A stretch of DNA of 64,000 nt from CAVXGU01 sp963761615 (GCA_963761615.1 CAVXGU010000003.1:1612001-1676000); one strand, 5' to 3'; shown: positions 16,505-27,400, numbered from the stretch's first letter. Notes: generated from the sequence alone by a model not told the origin. Made by a program: numbers and translations.

Positions 16505-17046
16505 GGGATCCTCATCGGAACACTCAGGATGTCTGCCAACTCGTGACGTCCCCTCGACAGGTGCCAGCGGACGGTGACGGTGCTGATCCCCAGGAGGGCG
16601 GCGATGGCCGGCATGGTGAGGCCCTCGAGCTCGTAGAGCACCAGCACCGCCCGACGACGTGGCGTGAGTCGGTCGAGCGCCCGCCACAGCGTCGCCCGGC
16701 CCACAAAGACCACCTCCGCGTCTCTGCCGACGGCGGGCGGGCTCGCGTCTCGACGATGTCGGCTGCGCACCGCTTCGCGACGCCACTGGTCGTGACGGAG
16801 GTTGACGAGCACCCGAACCAGCCACGCCTCCTCAGGGCCGGCTCCAACCGGCACCGAGCGCAGGGACTGGGCCGCCCTCAAGAAGGTGTCCTGGACGAGA
16901 TCCAGCGCATCGTCGGCCGTGGGGGCCAGGCGACGGGCCAAACGGTAGAGGCGCTCATGATGGGCCTCGAACAGGCTCGATAGCCGCTCCGTTGCGCCTG
17001 CCGTGGGCGCGACGGGGAGGACACCGACGACCGGCAAACCGCTCAT
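16501..17046 (-). CDS. ECF-type RNA polymerase sigma factor
   Basis: 181 residues. Region 2 reads LSSLFEAHHERLYRLARRLA, then DDALDLVQDTFLRAAQSLRS, and WLVRVLVNLRHDQWRRE; region 4 reads RALDRLTPRRRAVLVLYELE and GLTMPAIAALLGISTVTVRW, a helix-turn-helix. It is co-translated with the SecD-head membrane protein. The target regulon cannot be seen; the neighbouring permease genes are candidates. Confidence 0.9.
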   Translation of the reverse strand: MSGLPVVGVLPVAPTAGATERLSSLFEAHHERLYRLARRLAPTADDALDLVQDTFLRAAQSLRSVPVGAGPEEAWLVRVLVNLRHDQWRREAVRSRHRRDASPPAVGRDAEVVFVGRATLWRALDRLTPRRRAVLVLYELEGLTMPAIAALLGISTVTVRWHLSRGRHELADILSVPMRIP

Positions 17047-17184
17047 ATCCTCCTAAACGGCCATGGGTCTGATTGTGTTGGTGACGCCAACGGAGTATGC
17101 GCCACCTCCCGGCCTGGCCGTCGAGTCCGGGCATATTCCCCAATCCTTTGACACGCTGACAACGGTGGCTGCACTATCTGCCAC

Positions 17185-19723
17185 ATGACGACGTGGACGA
17201 GGGCCGGCGTCGGCCGTTCTCGGCTCGGTGCGTCGCTCCTTCGCGGGCTGGCCCAGGACGTCCGTCTCGCCATTCGGAACTTTCGCGCTACGCCCGTCGT
17301 GACCGGGGTCGCCGTGTTGTCACTGGCGATCGGGATTGGCGCCAACACGGCGATCTTCTCGCTCGTCAACGCCCTCCTGTTGCGGGCCCTTCCCGTTCGC
17401 GACCCGGCTGGGCTCGTCGTCCTCAAATCTGCTCCCCGACCTGGTCTGCCTGAATGGAACACCGCCGTCTGGGAGCAGCTGCGCGATCGGCGCGAGCTGT
17501 TCCAAGACGTCGCGGCGTACTCGGCGGCGCGTCGCGCGAATGTGACGTTCCCGGGTGATACGCAGACCGTCGATTGCCTGTTCGCCAGCGGTTCCTTCTT
17601 CGACACGCTGGGCATCCAGGCCGTGGTGGGGCGCGTGTTCTCCAGGGCGGACGATGTGCCCGGCGGCGGGTCTCGGGGGCCAGTGGCCATGATCAGCTAC
17701 GCCTACTGGCAGCAGCACTTTGGTGGCTCGGCCACGGTGCTTGGCCAACGCTTGCCGCTCGAACACGTCCCGCTGACGGTGATTGGTGTCACCCCGCCAG
17801 ACTTCTTCGGTCTCGACGTGGGGCGAACATTCGACGTAATCGTGCCGATGTACAGTTGAACCGCTGATCGGCCGTCATGAGGCGCTGTTGGACAATCGCA
17901 GCGCCATGTGGCTGAACGTGATCGGACGCTTGCGGTCTCATGACACCCGGGAGGCGGCGACCGAGCGGCTCCAGGCGGAGGCCACTCCGATTCTCGACGC
18001 GACACAGCCGCGCTGGTCGGCCGCCTACCTCAAGGCGTACCTCTCGCAGAGCTTCCGGCTGGTGCCGGCGGCGACGGGCGACTCGAGCCTCCGCCCAGCC
18101 TATGAGCGGCCGCTCGTCACGGTCTGGATCATCGTGTCCGTTGTCCTGCTGATCGCGTGCGCCAACATTGCGAATCTCCTGCTGTCGAAGGCCATGGCGC
18201 GGCGTCATGAGCTCAGTGTCCGCGTTGCGCTGGGCGCGTCGCGGTGGCGCCTCGCCCGACAGTTCTTCATCGAGAGCGCACTATTGGCCGGCCTGGGTGC
18301 CTCATGTGGATGGATGGTGGCGCGGTGGGGAAGTGCGGTGGTGGTCCGACAGCTGTCCACTCGAACGGCGCCGCTGTTCCTGAACCTGTCGCTTGATGGG
18401 CACCTGCTCGGCTTCACGACGCTCGTTATGACCGCAACCGCCGTGCTGGCTGGGGTGACGCCAGCGGTCCTGATGTCGAAGGCGTCGCCCATTGATGTCC
18501 TGACCGCGCGGCAGCCGAATGCAGGCGGCCGCCCTTTCGGGTTTGACAGTGGCCTCGTCGTGGCCCAGATCACGCTGTCGCTGGTCCTCGTGCTGATCGC
18601 AGGATTGTTGGGGCGCACCTTCTTGGCTCTGGCGACTCGGAATCTAGGCTTCGACCGCGACCACGTGCTGGTGGCGCGCATCAACGCCCACAGCGCTCCC
18701 CTCGAGGCCGCTCAGCGCTTGCAGATGTTCGACGCCGTGCGAGAGGGCGTGCGCACGCTGCCCGGCGTTGCCGGCGCGGCGCTGTCGATGCAGACGCCGC
18801 CTTTTGATGGGACATTCGTCCTGCCCCTCGAACGGGCCGGCAGCGCATCGCTTAGGACGATGCCCGCCGAGGCTCGGCGGGTCATCCTCGATTTTGTCGG
18901 GCCGGGCTCATTCGACACCTTCGGCACGCCCATCGTGACGGGCCGCGACTTCGACGATCGCGATGTGAAAGGGACTCCGCTGGTCACCGTCGTGAACGAA
19001 GCCTTCGCCCGAGCCTTTTTGCCGGCCGGCAATCCCATCGGTCAGACCATCCAGTCGACGTCTCCGGCACTCACGTTGGAAATCGTCGGCGTGTCAGCCG
19101 ACGCGGTGTACCAGTCTGTTCGCGCTCCCGTTCGGCCCGTGGTCTTTGTCCCCCTGGCGCAAGCCACCTGGGCCCCGACCACCGATCAACTGGACTTGGC
19201 TGTCAAAGTCCTGGGCGGATCGCCGAGCCGCCTCGTCCCGAGCGTTGCCCAGGCGGTGCGCGCGGCGAGTCCGGACCTGGCCGTCACGTTTACCTCGCTT
19301 TCGGGTCAGGTGCAGGACTCGCTTGCTCAGGAGCGCGTCGTCGCTTGGTTGTCGGGATTCTTCGGCGGTCTGGCCTTGCTGCTTGCGAGCGTCGGCTTGT
19401 ACGGCGTGACGGCCTACGCCGTGGCACGCCGGCGGACCGAGTTGGGGATCCGTCTGGCGATCGGCGCGCCACCCAACGGTGTGCTGCGTCTCGTCATGGC
19501 GCGCGTGGTGTGGCTGATCGCGCTTGGCATTACGTGCGGCGCGGCCATCAGCATCTGGGTCTCGAGATTCATCGGCCCCCTGCTGTACCGGCTGGCACCG
19601 CTCGATCCTGTCACGTTCACGGCTGCCGTTGTCACACTGGGCGCCGTTGCGGCTGCCGCGGGCTGGTTGCCGGCGTGGCGGGCTTCGCGCATTGATCCCG
19701 CCGAAGTGCTTCGCCAGAACTGA
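17185..19723 (+). CDS. MacB/FtsX-like permease of the acidobacterial long type; one frameshift
   Basis: The first 225 codons (17185-17859) hold transmembrane helix 1 (VVTGVAVLSLAIGIGANTAI) and the MacB periplasmic-core start; the frame then stops. Frame +2 opens at 17855 with VEPLIGRHEALLDNRSAMW and continues to 19723 with the FtsX domain (IIVSVVLLIACANIANLLL), a second periplasmic domain and the C-terminal FtsX domain (LALLLASVGLYGVTAYAVAR) ending in ASRIDPAEVLRQN. One extra base at 17851-17854 accounts for the break. The corrected protein has about 845 residues and two FtsX domains, as in the family that occurs without its own ATPase gene in acidobacteria. The role is probably export or mechanotransmission; substrate unknown. 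Confidence 0.82.
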
Positions 19724-20068
19724 CGGACGACGTCAAGCGCTGGTCGACCAACGGCCCCACTGGCGGCGATCCTTGAAGAAGATCAGGGCAGGACGACCGC
19801 CTTTTGGAAATTCCCTGACTCCGACAGGTACGCGAGAGGCGACCCGACTTGATCGCATGGGGAGTGCTCGAACCCGAAGTCCAGGTACGTGCACGCCGCC
19901 TCGGTCGCGTAGCCCTGACAGCGCTCCCACTGGAGCAGGGTCGGCTGCGTGTCGAAGCCGGAACGTATCCGCGGGGACATCGCCCCGCGCCGGGATCTCG
20001 TCGCGCCCCTCCTCCTCGCGTCCGGGTCCCCGAACAGGGGCCTCCAGCCCCCAAGAAACGGCGGCGCC
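19724..20068. other. Gap between convergent permease genes
   Basis: No convincing gene. On the minus strand an open stretch around 19783-19980 (ending SESGNFQKAVVLP) and a neighbouring frame (ALIFFKDRRQWGRW) might be parts of a decayed gene joined by a frameshift, but I do not recognise a family. Confidence 0.3.
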
Positions 20069-22810
20069 TCACTCGACTCTCAACGCGATCATCGGATCGA
20101 TCTGCGTCGCTCGACGTGCGGGGAGATACGACGCGCCCGCCGCGACGAGGGCGAACAGCACACCGACCGCGGCGAAGGTCACTGGGTCAAACGGCGTGAC
20201 GTCGAACAGCAAGCTGGCGATGAAGCGCGTGAGGGCGGCGGCACCCGCCATGCCGATCACCAGGCCGCTCAACGCCGCGACCACGCTCTGGCGGAGCACC
20301 AGCCCCAGCACGGTGCCGCGTCGGGCGCCGAGGGCCATGCGGACGCCAATCTCACGCCGCCGCTCCGTCACACCGTACGCCACCACGCCGTAGATGCCCG
20401 TGGCCGCGAGGATCGCGGCGATTGCGGCAAACAACCCGACGAGCACGGCGTACAGCCGGGGTAGAGTCATCGAGTTCGACACGAGGCTATCCATCGTGGC
20501 CACATTGGTCATGGCCGCGCCGGGGGCGAGCCCGTTGACGGCCGCCCGCACATCGGCCACCGTCGACGCGGGATCATGGGCCGAGCGGAGCGCAAAGTAC
20601 GGGCCGAGGGGGAAGACCGGCGCAGCCTGCCCCTGCCATTGCCGAAGGTCGATAAACACCTGCGGGGCGGGATCCTGATCGAGGCCCATTTCACGCACGT
20701 CGCGGACGACCCCGATCACCTGCCACGGCGTCTCGTCGCCCCCCATGTAGACTGTCGCGCCGACGGCGGCGTTGACGGCGCCGAATTCGCGCCGTGCCAA
20801 CGACTCGTTGATCACGACGACGTGTGGCGCCCCGGCGGCATCGGCCGCGGTGAAGACGCGCCCGGCGACCGTCTGGATGCCCATCGTCTTCAAGTAGTCC
20901 AGTCCAATGAGACGGAGATCCCCCCCGCGCATCGGATCGGTGCCAACGGCTGGTGTCTCCCGGAGGCTGATCGAGTTGATCAGTTGGACCATGGGCAGCT
21001 GGTTGGCGTAGGCCGCATCGGTCACGCCGGGCATTGATCGCAGACGCCCGACTAGATCGTCCGCGAACGTCTGCAGCACGGGAGCGGATGGCGGGGCTCC
21101 CGGGAGGCTGACCTGGAATGTCAGGACACCCGATGGGTCGTACCCGAGCGGCACGGTGGCGAGCCGGGTGAAGCTGCGCATGAGGAGGCCGCCGCCGACG
21201 AGCAGGATCGTCGCGAGCGCGACCTCAGCCCCGACGAGGGCGCCTCGCGCGGCAGAGCGGCCGGCACCTGCGCCGATCAGGGTCTGGCTATCGCGCAGAT
21301 CATCCATCGGGATGACCCGCAGCGCGCGCAGGGCCGGCGCCAAGCCGAACAGGAGCCCTGCGCCAATCGAGACTGCCGCGGCGACGCCAAGGACGGGGGG
21401 CCCGAGCGTGATCGCATCCAGTCGCGGAAACGCGACACTCGTCGATCCGAGGTCGAGCCTGGTGAAGCTGGCCGCCAGCGTGCGAAACAACCCGACACCC
21501 GCGTACGCCAGCACCGTACCGGCCACGCCGCCAAGCGACGCCAGGACCAGGCTCTCGGTCAACGTCTGTCGAAGCAGTCGACCGGCTCCCGCGCCAATCG
21601 CGCGACGCACGGCCATCTCGCGGTGCCGTGCCGCCGTGCGAGCGAGCAGCAGATTGGCCACATTGACGCACGCGATGAGCAGGACGAAGGCGACCGCGAT
21701 GGTGAGGGCCACGAGCGCTGGCTTCACGGGCGCGCGGACTTGATCCTGGACCCGCAGAAACTCGAGGTGGGGTGTCCCGGCCGCGTGGTTCCCGGATCCG
21801 GTCTGCTCACGGTACGCACGCAGGATCGCGCCGACCTCGGCTTCCGCCGCCTCGGGCGAAACGCCGTCGGCCAATCGCGCCATCATCGGAACGGTCGACC
21901 CATGGTCGTCTGTCGGTGGCGCCAAGGCGAGTGGTGTCCAGAACTGGGCGTAGTCGTTGGGGAAGTGAAAGGCCTCCGGCATCACGCCAATCACGGTGTA
22001 GGGGACACCCAGCTCGAGACTCGAATGGTCCCCAAGCGGTAGTGTGTCGCCGTTGAAGGTGAGCGTCCGGCCCAAGGCGTGCGGATCGCCCGCGAAATAC
22101 CGCTGCCAGGCCGGATAGCTGAGCACGAGTCGATGACCGTCGGTCGTCCGCTCCTCCGATGGGCTGAACCACCGACCCAGCAGCGGCGTCACACGGAGCA
22201 AGTCCGGCACGCCATCCGAAACGGACACGATCTCCTGACGCACGGAGTCCGCGGCGCCCTGGACCGTCGCGAAGCTGGCGCCATAGGTGACGACCGCCGA
22301 CAGCGTGTGCGCCTGGGATCGGACGGCGAGGAACTCGCGCAGGTCCATCGCTCGGAGGACGCGCTCTTTCCCGTTCGGCGAGGCGGACGCCGGCACGGTT
22401 TCCTGCAGGCGGACGATCTGCGCAGGCTGGTCGTAGGGCAAGGGGTTCACCAGCACGGCGTCGACCACGCTGAAGATCGCCGTATTGGCGCCAATCCCGA
22501 GCGCGAGCGTCAGGATAGCGACGGTGGCGAAGCCCGGATTCCGTCGGAGCGACCGCGCGGAGTACCGCACATCCTGGCGCAGGTCGTCGAACCAGCGCAG
22601 GCCTCCGGCTTCGCGGGTCTGCTCGCGGTACGATTCAACGGATCCGAATTCCAGCCGTGCTTGTCGGCGTGCGGCCTCCCACGTGAGGCCCCGCTCGCGC
22701 ACAAGGGCGTCTGCGCGAGCGTCGAGGTGCGCCTGGATCTCCTCGCGCAGGTCATCCTCGAACCCCGCACGCCGCTTGACGAGCGAGAGCAGCCAGCGCA
22801 AGTGGCGCAC
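20069..22810 (-). CDS. Long MacB/FtsX-like permease (PadR-associated)
   Basis: 913 residues from GTG 22810, whose position one base after the corrected padR stop decides the start. The N-terminal segment FEDDLREEIQAHLDARADAL is typical of the acidobacterial long permeases; then come helix 1 (GFATVAILTLALGIGANTAI), the MacB periplasmic core, a central FtsX domain (IAVAFVLLIACVNVANLLLA), a second periplasmic domain and the C-terminal FtsX domain (ILAATGIYGVVAYGVTERRR), ending PARRATQIDPMIALRVE. No ATPase gene is adjacent. A role in efflux of a compound sensed by PadR is plausible but not shown. Confidence 0.88.
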   Translation of the reverse strand: MRHLRWLLSLVKRRAGFEDDLREEIQAHLDARADALVRERGLTWEAARRQARLEFGSVESYREQTREAGGLRWFDDLRQDVRYSARSLRRNPGFATVAILTLALGIGANTAIFSVVDAVLVNPLPYDQPAQIVRLQETVPASASPNGKERVLRAMDLREFLAVRSQAHTLSAVVTYGASFATVQGAADSVRQEIVSVSDGVPDLLRVTPLLGRWFSPSEERTTDGHRLVLSYPAWQRYFAGDPHALGRTLTFNGDTLPLGDHSSLELGVPYTVIGVMPEAFHFPNDYAQFWTPLALAPPTDDHGSTVPMMARLADGVSPEAAEAEVGAILRAYREQTGSGNHAAGTPHLEFLRVQDQVRAPVKPALVALTIAVAFVLLIACVNVANLLLARTAARHREMAVRRAIGAGAGRLLRQTLTESLVLASLGGVAGTVLAYAGVGLFRTLAASFTRLDLGSTSVAFPRLDAITLGPPVLGVAAAVSIGAGLLFGLAPALRALRVIPMDDLRDSQTLIGAGAGRSAARGALVGAEVALATILLVGGGLLMRSFTRLATVPLGYDPSGVLTFQVSLPGAPPSAPVLQTFADDLVGRLRSMPGVTDAAYANQLPMVQLINSISLRETPAVGTDPMRGGDLRLIGLDYLKTMGIQTVAGRVFTAADAAGAPHVVVINESLARREFGAVNAAVGATVYMGGDETPWQVIGVVRDVREMGLDQDPAPQVFIDLRQWQGQAAPVFPLGPYFALRSAHDPASTVADVRAAVNGLAPGAAMTNVATMDSLVSNSMTLPRLYAVLVGLFAAIAAILAATGIYGVVAYGVTERRREIGVRMALGARRGTVLGLVLRQSVVAALSGLVIGMAGAAALTRFIASLLFDVTPFDPVTFAAVGVLFALVAAGASYLPARRATQIDPMIALRVE

Positions 22811-22811
22811 G

Positions 22812-23154
22812 TCAGGCCTTCCCCGGTTTGGCCTTGAGCGCGGTCGCGATCGCCGCCGCACTCTTGTCCCAGCTTCTCGGTCTCGCGACGCAGCCGCTTG
22901 CGCCCCGCCAATGTCAATTGATAGAACTTGGCGCGGCGGTTGGTTTCTGACGCGCCCCACTCTGTGTCGAGGAGGCCTTGACGCTCGAGTCGGTAGAGCG
23001 CTGGATAGAGCGCACCCTGCTCGACGAGCAGTGCCCCCTGCGTGATCTGCTCGATGCGCTGCAGCACGCCGTAGCCGTGCAAGGGTCCCAGTGAGAGCGC
23101 CTTCAAGATCAGCAAGTCGAGCGTGCCAGGTAAGAGGTTCGCGCGGTCGGGCAT
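22812..23154 (-). CDS. PadR-family transcriptional regulator; one frameshift near the end
   Basis: Winged-helix PadR domain: LLPGTLDLLILKALSLGPLH, GYGVLQRIEQITQGALLVEQ, GALYPALYRLERQGLLDTEW and KFYQLTLAGRKRLRRETEK. The frame in the sequence then runs on to 22510, opposite normal coding. Removing one base at 22872-22873 restores the usual PadR ending EKWDKSAAAIATALKAKPGK and puts the stop at 22812, one base before the permease GTG. The pair forms the usual regulator-permease operon. PadR proteins are repressors released by small ligands. Confidence 0.82.
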
Positions 23155-23161
23155 CGTGACT

Positions 23162-23176
23162 CCTAAGTCACTTAGG
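23162..23176. promoter_or_regulatory. Palindrome upstream of padR
   Basis: CCTAAGTCACTTAGG, a perfect 7-bp inverted repeat around one base, starts 7 bp upstream of the padR ATG. It is a good candidate for the autoregulatory PadR operator. The gap 23177-23715 beyond it shows no convincing gene on either strand. Confidence 0.55.
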
Positions 23177-23715
23177 CCTCACCATAGATGAAGCGGGGTG
23201 ATCTGTCAAGCGACCAGACCATGGACTGTAGGAGCGAGTGCTGCACTCGAACTGCGATGGCCCCTGGCCTACTCACCGCTTCAACGAAAGCCGGCGCCAA
23301 CCCATTGGCGCAGCTTGCTCGGGCGCGCCTGTGAATCTGGCCGAATGGCACGACCTCGGAATAGCTGGCCTATGAGCAGGTCAACGTGGCGACGGTTCCG
23401 CCGGCGCCGCGCTCGGGCTAAGTGGCCACAGCGGGATGGGCCGCCTGCGACGTGTGCCGGCCGCGTGGACGTTCGCGACCTCCGGGTGAGTTGAAGGTCA
23501 TCGCTCGCCCGCAACAACCAGGAGGCTCTCGGCTCTGGGCAGTGTTGGCTCCGGCAGCGTGGAGCGACCAGCGCCGAGCGCCCGTTACCGGCGAAAGCTC
23601 GCCACGAACACGACCTTGCCGAGCATGGGTATTGACGCGGATAGTGACGTCAGAGTCCATCAGAGCCTCGCTCGCTTCAGCCTTTCTGGAACGGAGCATA
23701 ATAAGCTGAACTGCC

Positions 23716-24169
23716 GTGCAGATTGACCTTCGAGCTGCGGTCCCGGCGGACAAAGCCTTCGCGTTTCGCGTCACCGAGCAGACCATGCACGCATACGTGG
23801 CAGAGGTCTTCGGTACGTGGGATGCGACGGAACAGCGACGGACATCCGACGATGCGTGTGACTCCAGCGGGTGCCGGATCATTGTGGTGGACGGCGTTGA
23901 AGCGGGGGTGCTTGTCGTCAAAGAGGAGGCGTCTGAGTTCTACCTTGACCGCATCTTCTTACTGCCGCAATTCCAGCGACAGGGGATCGGGACACGGCTG
24001 CTTCAGCAACTCATGTCTCGCGCCGACACCGCGCAAAAGCCTGTCCGCTTGCGGGTGCTCGCGACAAACCCGGCGCGCCGCCTGTACCGAACGGCTCGGA
24101 TTTCGGCTGACGCACTCCACTCCGGAGCGGCATTACTTTGAGTACGTGCCTCGCCGAGCGCAGGCATGA
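23716..24169 (+). CDS. GNAT-family N-acetyltransferase; one frameshift
   Basis: The start MQIDLRAAVPADKAFAFRVT is at GTG 23716. Acetyl-CoA binding motif A is FLLPQFQRQGIGTRLLQQLM, preceded by GCRIIVVDGVEAGVLVVKEE. After NPARRLY the frame is wrong; dropping one C at 24087-24088 gives LYERLGFRLTHSTPERHYFE, the usual GNAT motif B ending, to a stop at 24167-24169. Substrate unknown. No gene is apparent in the following 300 bp. Confidence 0.75.
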
Positions 24170-24468
24170 CGGTAGGTGGACGTTTCGTGATGCGCACCAG
24201 AACGAGCGAGAGATGTGGATGATTTGACCGATTCAGCGGTGCGACGTGGACAGAGACGTGAAGCACGGTCCATGACGGCGGGACGCCGAGAGGATTCGCG
24301 GTGAGCTCCCTCAGTCGCCATTGAGTGTCACGCTGGACGCACAGTCTTCGTCGAAGGGCTGTTCGTGAGACTGGCGACCACCAGATCGGATCAAGCACAG
24401 GGATGATGGAGCTGGCTCCGGGTCGAGGAGCCCGTTAGAAGTCAACAACCCAATATCGCAAGCGTCTC

Positions 24469-24666
24469 ATGGTCCACACACCATCAGACCAAGAAGGGAA
24501 AGCCTACCGCCTGAGGCACGACATCCACGAGGCTCTCAATGAGCTCGATCGGTGTGCTGAACTCACGGAGAGAATCCGAAGCGATCTTCGTATGAACCTG
24601 GTCAGACTCCGCGTCGCGGACGTTGAAAGGCAGACGAGGAAGACTGGTAGGCACCCGAGTTGGTGA
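24469..24666 (+). CDS. Small hypothetical protein
   Basis: 65 residues, highly charged and helical (KAYRLRHDIHEALNELDRCA, ELTERIRSDLRMNLVRLRVA). A short coiled-coil-like protein is possible. There is no family match that I know and no strong ribosome-binding site. The following stretch 24667-24934 shows no convincing gene. Confidence 0.35.
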   Translation: MVHTPSDQEGKAYRLRHDIHEALNELDRCAELTERIRSDLRMNLVRLRVADVERQTRKTGRHPSW

Positions 24667-24934
24667 GACGTTCGATTCCTGCTACGTGGGTACCGGAAAG
24701 GATCGCTCAACCAAGCGGTTGTTGAAGGTGCCCGTCGTCGGGACACGACAGGAACCTTCCGGGCCGAAGGGGTGTGGAGGCTGTACCTGCCGCGGGCAGT
24801 GGCGCCTTAGCTGGGAGGCTTCATCCTTTAGCGGATTCGCCCAGATCACCATGCCAGCTATCGCAGAGTCACCTTCGTAGCCTTCCCCACAAACACCGCC
24901 CTCAGCCCAGAGCCTGTTGTGGCGGCGGAGAACT

Positions 24935-25690
24935 TCATGGTCTCAGCGTTGACGGCTGTCCCACGGTCAGCAGGTTGAGTGTGTACTCTTGGAGTCCCGG
25001 ATCGTAGAGGTTGCGCCAAACCAACGGGACCTGGAGTTCAGCAAAGACTCGGCTCAAGACGACGCTCGCGGGCTCATTGGTCGCGATCACTTCACTCGTA
25101 CGCTGCGCAAATAGACTGCCGCGCATGGAGGCTTCCACGCGGCGCCCTGAATTCACGGACACCTGATCGCAAATCTCAGACACGACCTCGGAGACGGTCC
25201 GGCCGCTCGCCCCAATGGTGACGGGAGTCGAGAGCACCGGCTGTACCGGCACGATGTCCCCGCGCGCATCCCGAACGCGCAGGGGCACGACCGACAGGCC
25301 GCTGGTATCGACAACAGCGAACTGTGTGAAGCCGACCGCTTTCTCATCTTGGGCGATGACATTCGCGATCGCAGTGCGCAAGGCGCCGATCGGATCTCGC
25401 ACGGGCGGTGGCACGTAGGTAAACGACAGCGGGTGGCCGCGCGGCACGATGATTCGATTAGGTGCCGTCGGATCGCGCCGGTATTGCTCCGTTACGTCAC
25501 GAAGATCGTCTGGGTACGCGTACGGCGGATCTTCATAGTTGATCGGGAGACCGTACACCTGCTGCAGCACATCGAGCGCTTCGGCGACCGGTCGACCACT
25601 CTTGGTGGTCACTGTCAGCGACTGCGCAGTTGTTTGCGTAACCCACCCGGCGATGACGGCCGCGACGATGAGGAGTGTGTGCTTGCGCAT
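24935..25690 (-). CDS. Secreted protein with STN-like N-terminal segment
   Basis: 251 residues from ATG 25690 with a signal peptide (MRKHTLLIVAAVIAGWVTQT). The next segment, GRPVAEALDVLQQVYGLPIN, resembles the STN fold found at the start of secretins and TonB-dependent receptors. The C-terminal part ends in a second similar segment (VVLSRVFAELQVPLVWRNLY). No catalytic motif. It starts one base after the stop of the gene at 25692, so both were made from one transcript. Function unknown. Confidence 0.6.
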   Translation of the reverse strand: MRKHTLLIVAAVIAGWVTQTTAQSLTVTTKSGRPVAEALDVLQQVYGLPINYEDPPYAYPDDLRDVTEQYRRDPTAPNRIIVPRGHPLSFTYVPPPVRDPIGALRTAIANVIAQDEKAVGFTQFAVVDTSGLSVVPLRVRDARGDIVPVQPVLSTPVTIGASGRTVSEVVSEICDQVSVNSGRRVEASMRGSLFAQRTSEVIATNEPASVVLSRVFAELQVPLVWRNLYDPGLQEYTLNLLTVGQPSTLRP

Positions 25691-25691
25691 T

Positions 25692-26472
25692 TCAGTACAC
25701 CTCGGACTTTGATTGACCGGCCCGCCCTGACGAAATCTTCTTCTTCTCAATCGTCGCCGTTAGATCAGTGGGACCACCATAGTTCTGGTAGGTCCCGCTC
25801 GGACATGACATCTGCATCTGTTGGTGCAAGGTGACGCCGCACGGCGAACGACCTTCCTGCCGATAGTACGTGATGTCGCTCGCCGACCAACCAATCGCGT
25901 CTGGACCCCATCCATTCGAGCCACTGACCGACCAGACACCACCCGTGATTCCGCCCCAGTAGGCGTGCGTAGAGTCCGGCCACCAGCACGTATCGTCTCC
26001 TGCTGCAGCATTCGTCTCGCGCACGATGGCACCTGCGAAACTCCCGCCGTTGAGCGTTTGATTCCAGAGGCCAGCCGTGCCAGACCATCCGCCCCATGTG
26101 GTCGTCTCGCTGCTTGGCAGGTAGCACAATTGGAATGTGGTCGGAAAGTCAGAGCCATTGAACGTTGTGAATGATTGCGGACCGCAGTTGTAGATTGTGG
26201 TGCCGGACGTCTGCCACTGCAACGTCGTATACGGTGACGTCGACAGGAGTTGAACACCTTGAGAGCACGACGAGTCCAACGCGTACCACTGGAACGACTT
26301 AACCGGTTGCGAGCGAACCATCGTAAGCGTACCGGATACTGATGAGATGTTGTATGAGACAGGGTCGATCTCGATGAGCGTTGTCATCGCCGGCTGACCG
26401 CAGTATCCGGTGTAGTCCGTAACACAAGCCGCCAAGGTGTGTTGGGTTACCGACGCAACTTCGTACTGGGCC
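25692..26472 (-). pseudogene. Secreted aromatic-rich protein, 5' end removed by an IS3 element
   Basis: The open frame can be followed from the IS3 end at about 26472 (AQYEVASVTQHTLAACVTDY) to the stop at 25692, with no good start codon of its own. The protein is rich in Trp, Tyr, Ser, Thr and Cys (LWNQTLNGGSFAGAIV, WWPDSTHAYWGGITGGVWSV, TLHQQMQMSCPSG), which suggests an extracellular beta-sandwich. The base composition is lower in GC than that of the chromosome. It was probably the first gene of a two-gene unit with the STN-like gene. Confidence 0.5.
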
Positions 26473-26539
26473 TGACGTCCCCCCGTCTTCAGTAGCGGAT
26501 TCGTTTAGAGTCCAGCGGTTACTGACGTTCCCCCCGTTC

Positions 26540-27400
26540 TCAGACGGGTTCCAGTTGGAGATCGGCCGCTTCTGAGCCGCGCGTCTGACCTTGTTCGGCG
26601 TACTCACTCGGCGTCAGGTGACCGAGTGCACCGTGCGGGCGACGGTCATTGTAATCGCGTCGCCACCGTTCGATGAGATCCTGCGCGTGCGCGATGGATT
26701 CGAAGCTGTACACGTTGAGGCATTCGTCGCGCAGGCGGCCATTGAAACTCTCGATGAACGCGTTTTCGACGGGCTTGCCAGGCCGAATGAAGTCGAGCTG
26801 CACGCCGCGTCGGTAGGCCCACTCTCAAGGGCCTTGGAGGTGAACTCGGTCCCGTGATCGACCGTGATCGCTTTCGGCAGCGGGCGGTGCGCCGCCCGGC
26901 TTCCAAGGCGTCGACGACACTCTGCCCGGTCAGCGCCACGTTGGCCTCCAGCAGCACACTCTCACGGCTCCACTGATCAATCACCGTCAGCACGCGGAAC
27001 GCGCGGCCCGTCACGAGCTGGTCATGCACGAAATCCATGCTCCAGGCCTGATTGCGGCCGCTCGCGGGCGGCACGGCGCCCCGATGCAGGCTGAGGCGCT
27101 TCTTGCGGCGGGCCCGCATCCGCACCTGCAGGCCCTCGAGGCGATAGAGTCGATGCACGCGCTTCTTGTTGTCCCGCCACCCTTCGCGCCGCAGCAGAAT
27201 CCAAATGCGCTGGTAGCCGAAGCGTGGGCGGGCCTGGGCCAGCTCCCGGATCCGCATCCGCAGCGCGGACGCATCGCGGGCCCGTGATCGCTGTACCAGG
27301 TGTCGGGACGAAGTCGCCCAGCGCGCACGCGCGACGACAACTCACCTGATAGCGGTCGACGAATCCACTGCGCCAGCTCCCGTCTTCGCGCTGGCTTCAG
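26540..27400 (-). pseudogene. IS3-family OrfB transposase with multiple frameshifts
   Basis: Pieces of one protein lie in several minus-strand frames: ELAQWIVDRYQVSCRRACAL, then RFGYQRIWILLRREGWRDNK, the first Asp in WSMDFVHDQLVTGRAF, the second in ITVDHGTEFTSKAL, and the Glu in ENAFIESFNGRLRDECLN. At least four indels (near 27355, 27298, 26905 and 26825) separate them. The DDE residues are all present, but no single frame yields an active enzyme. Confidence 0.8.
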
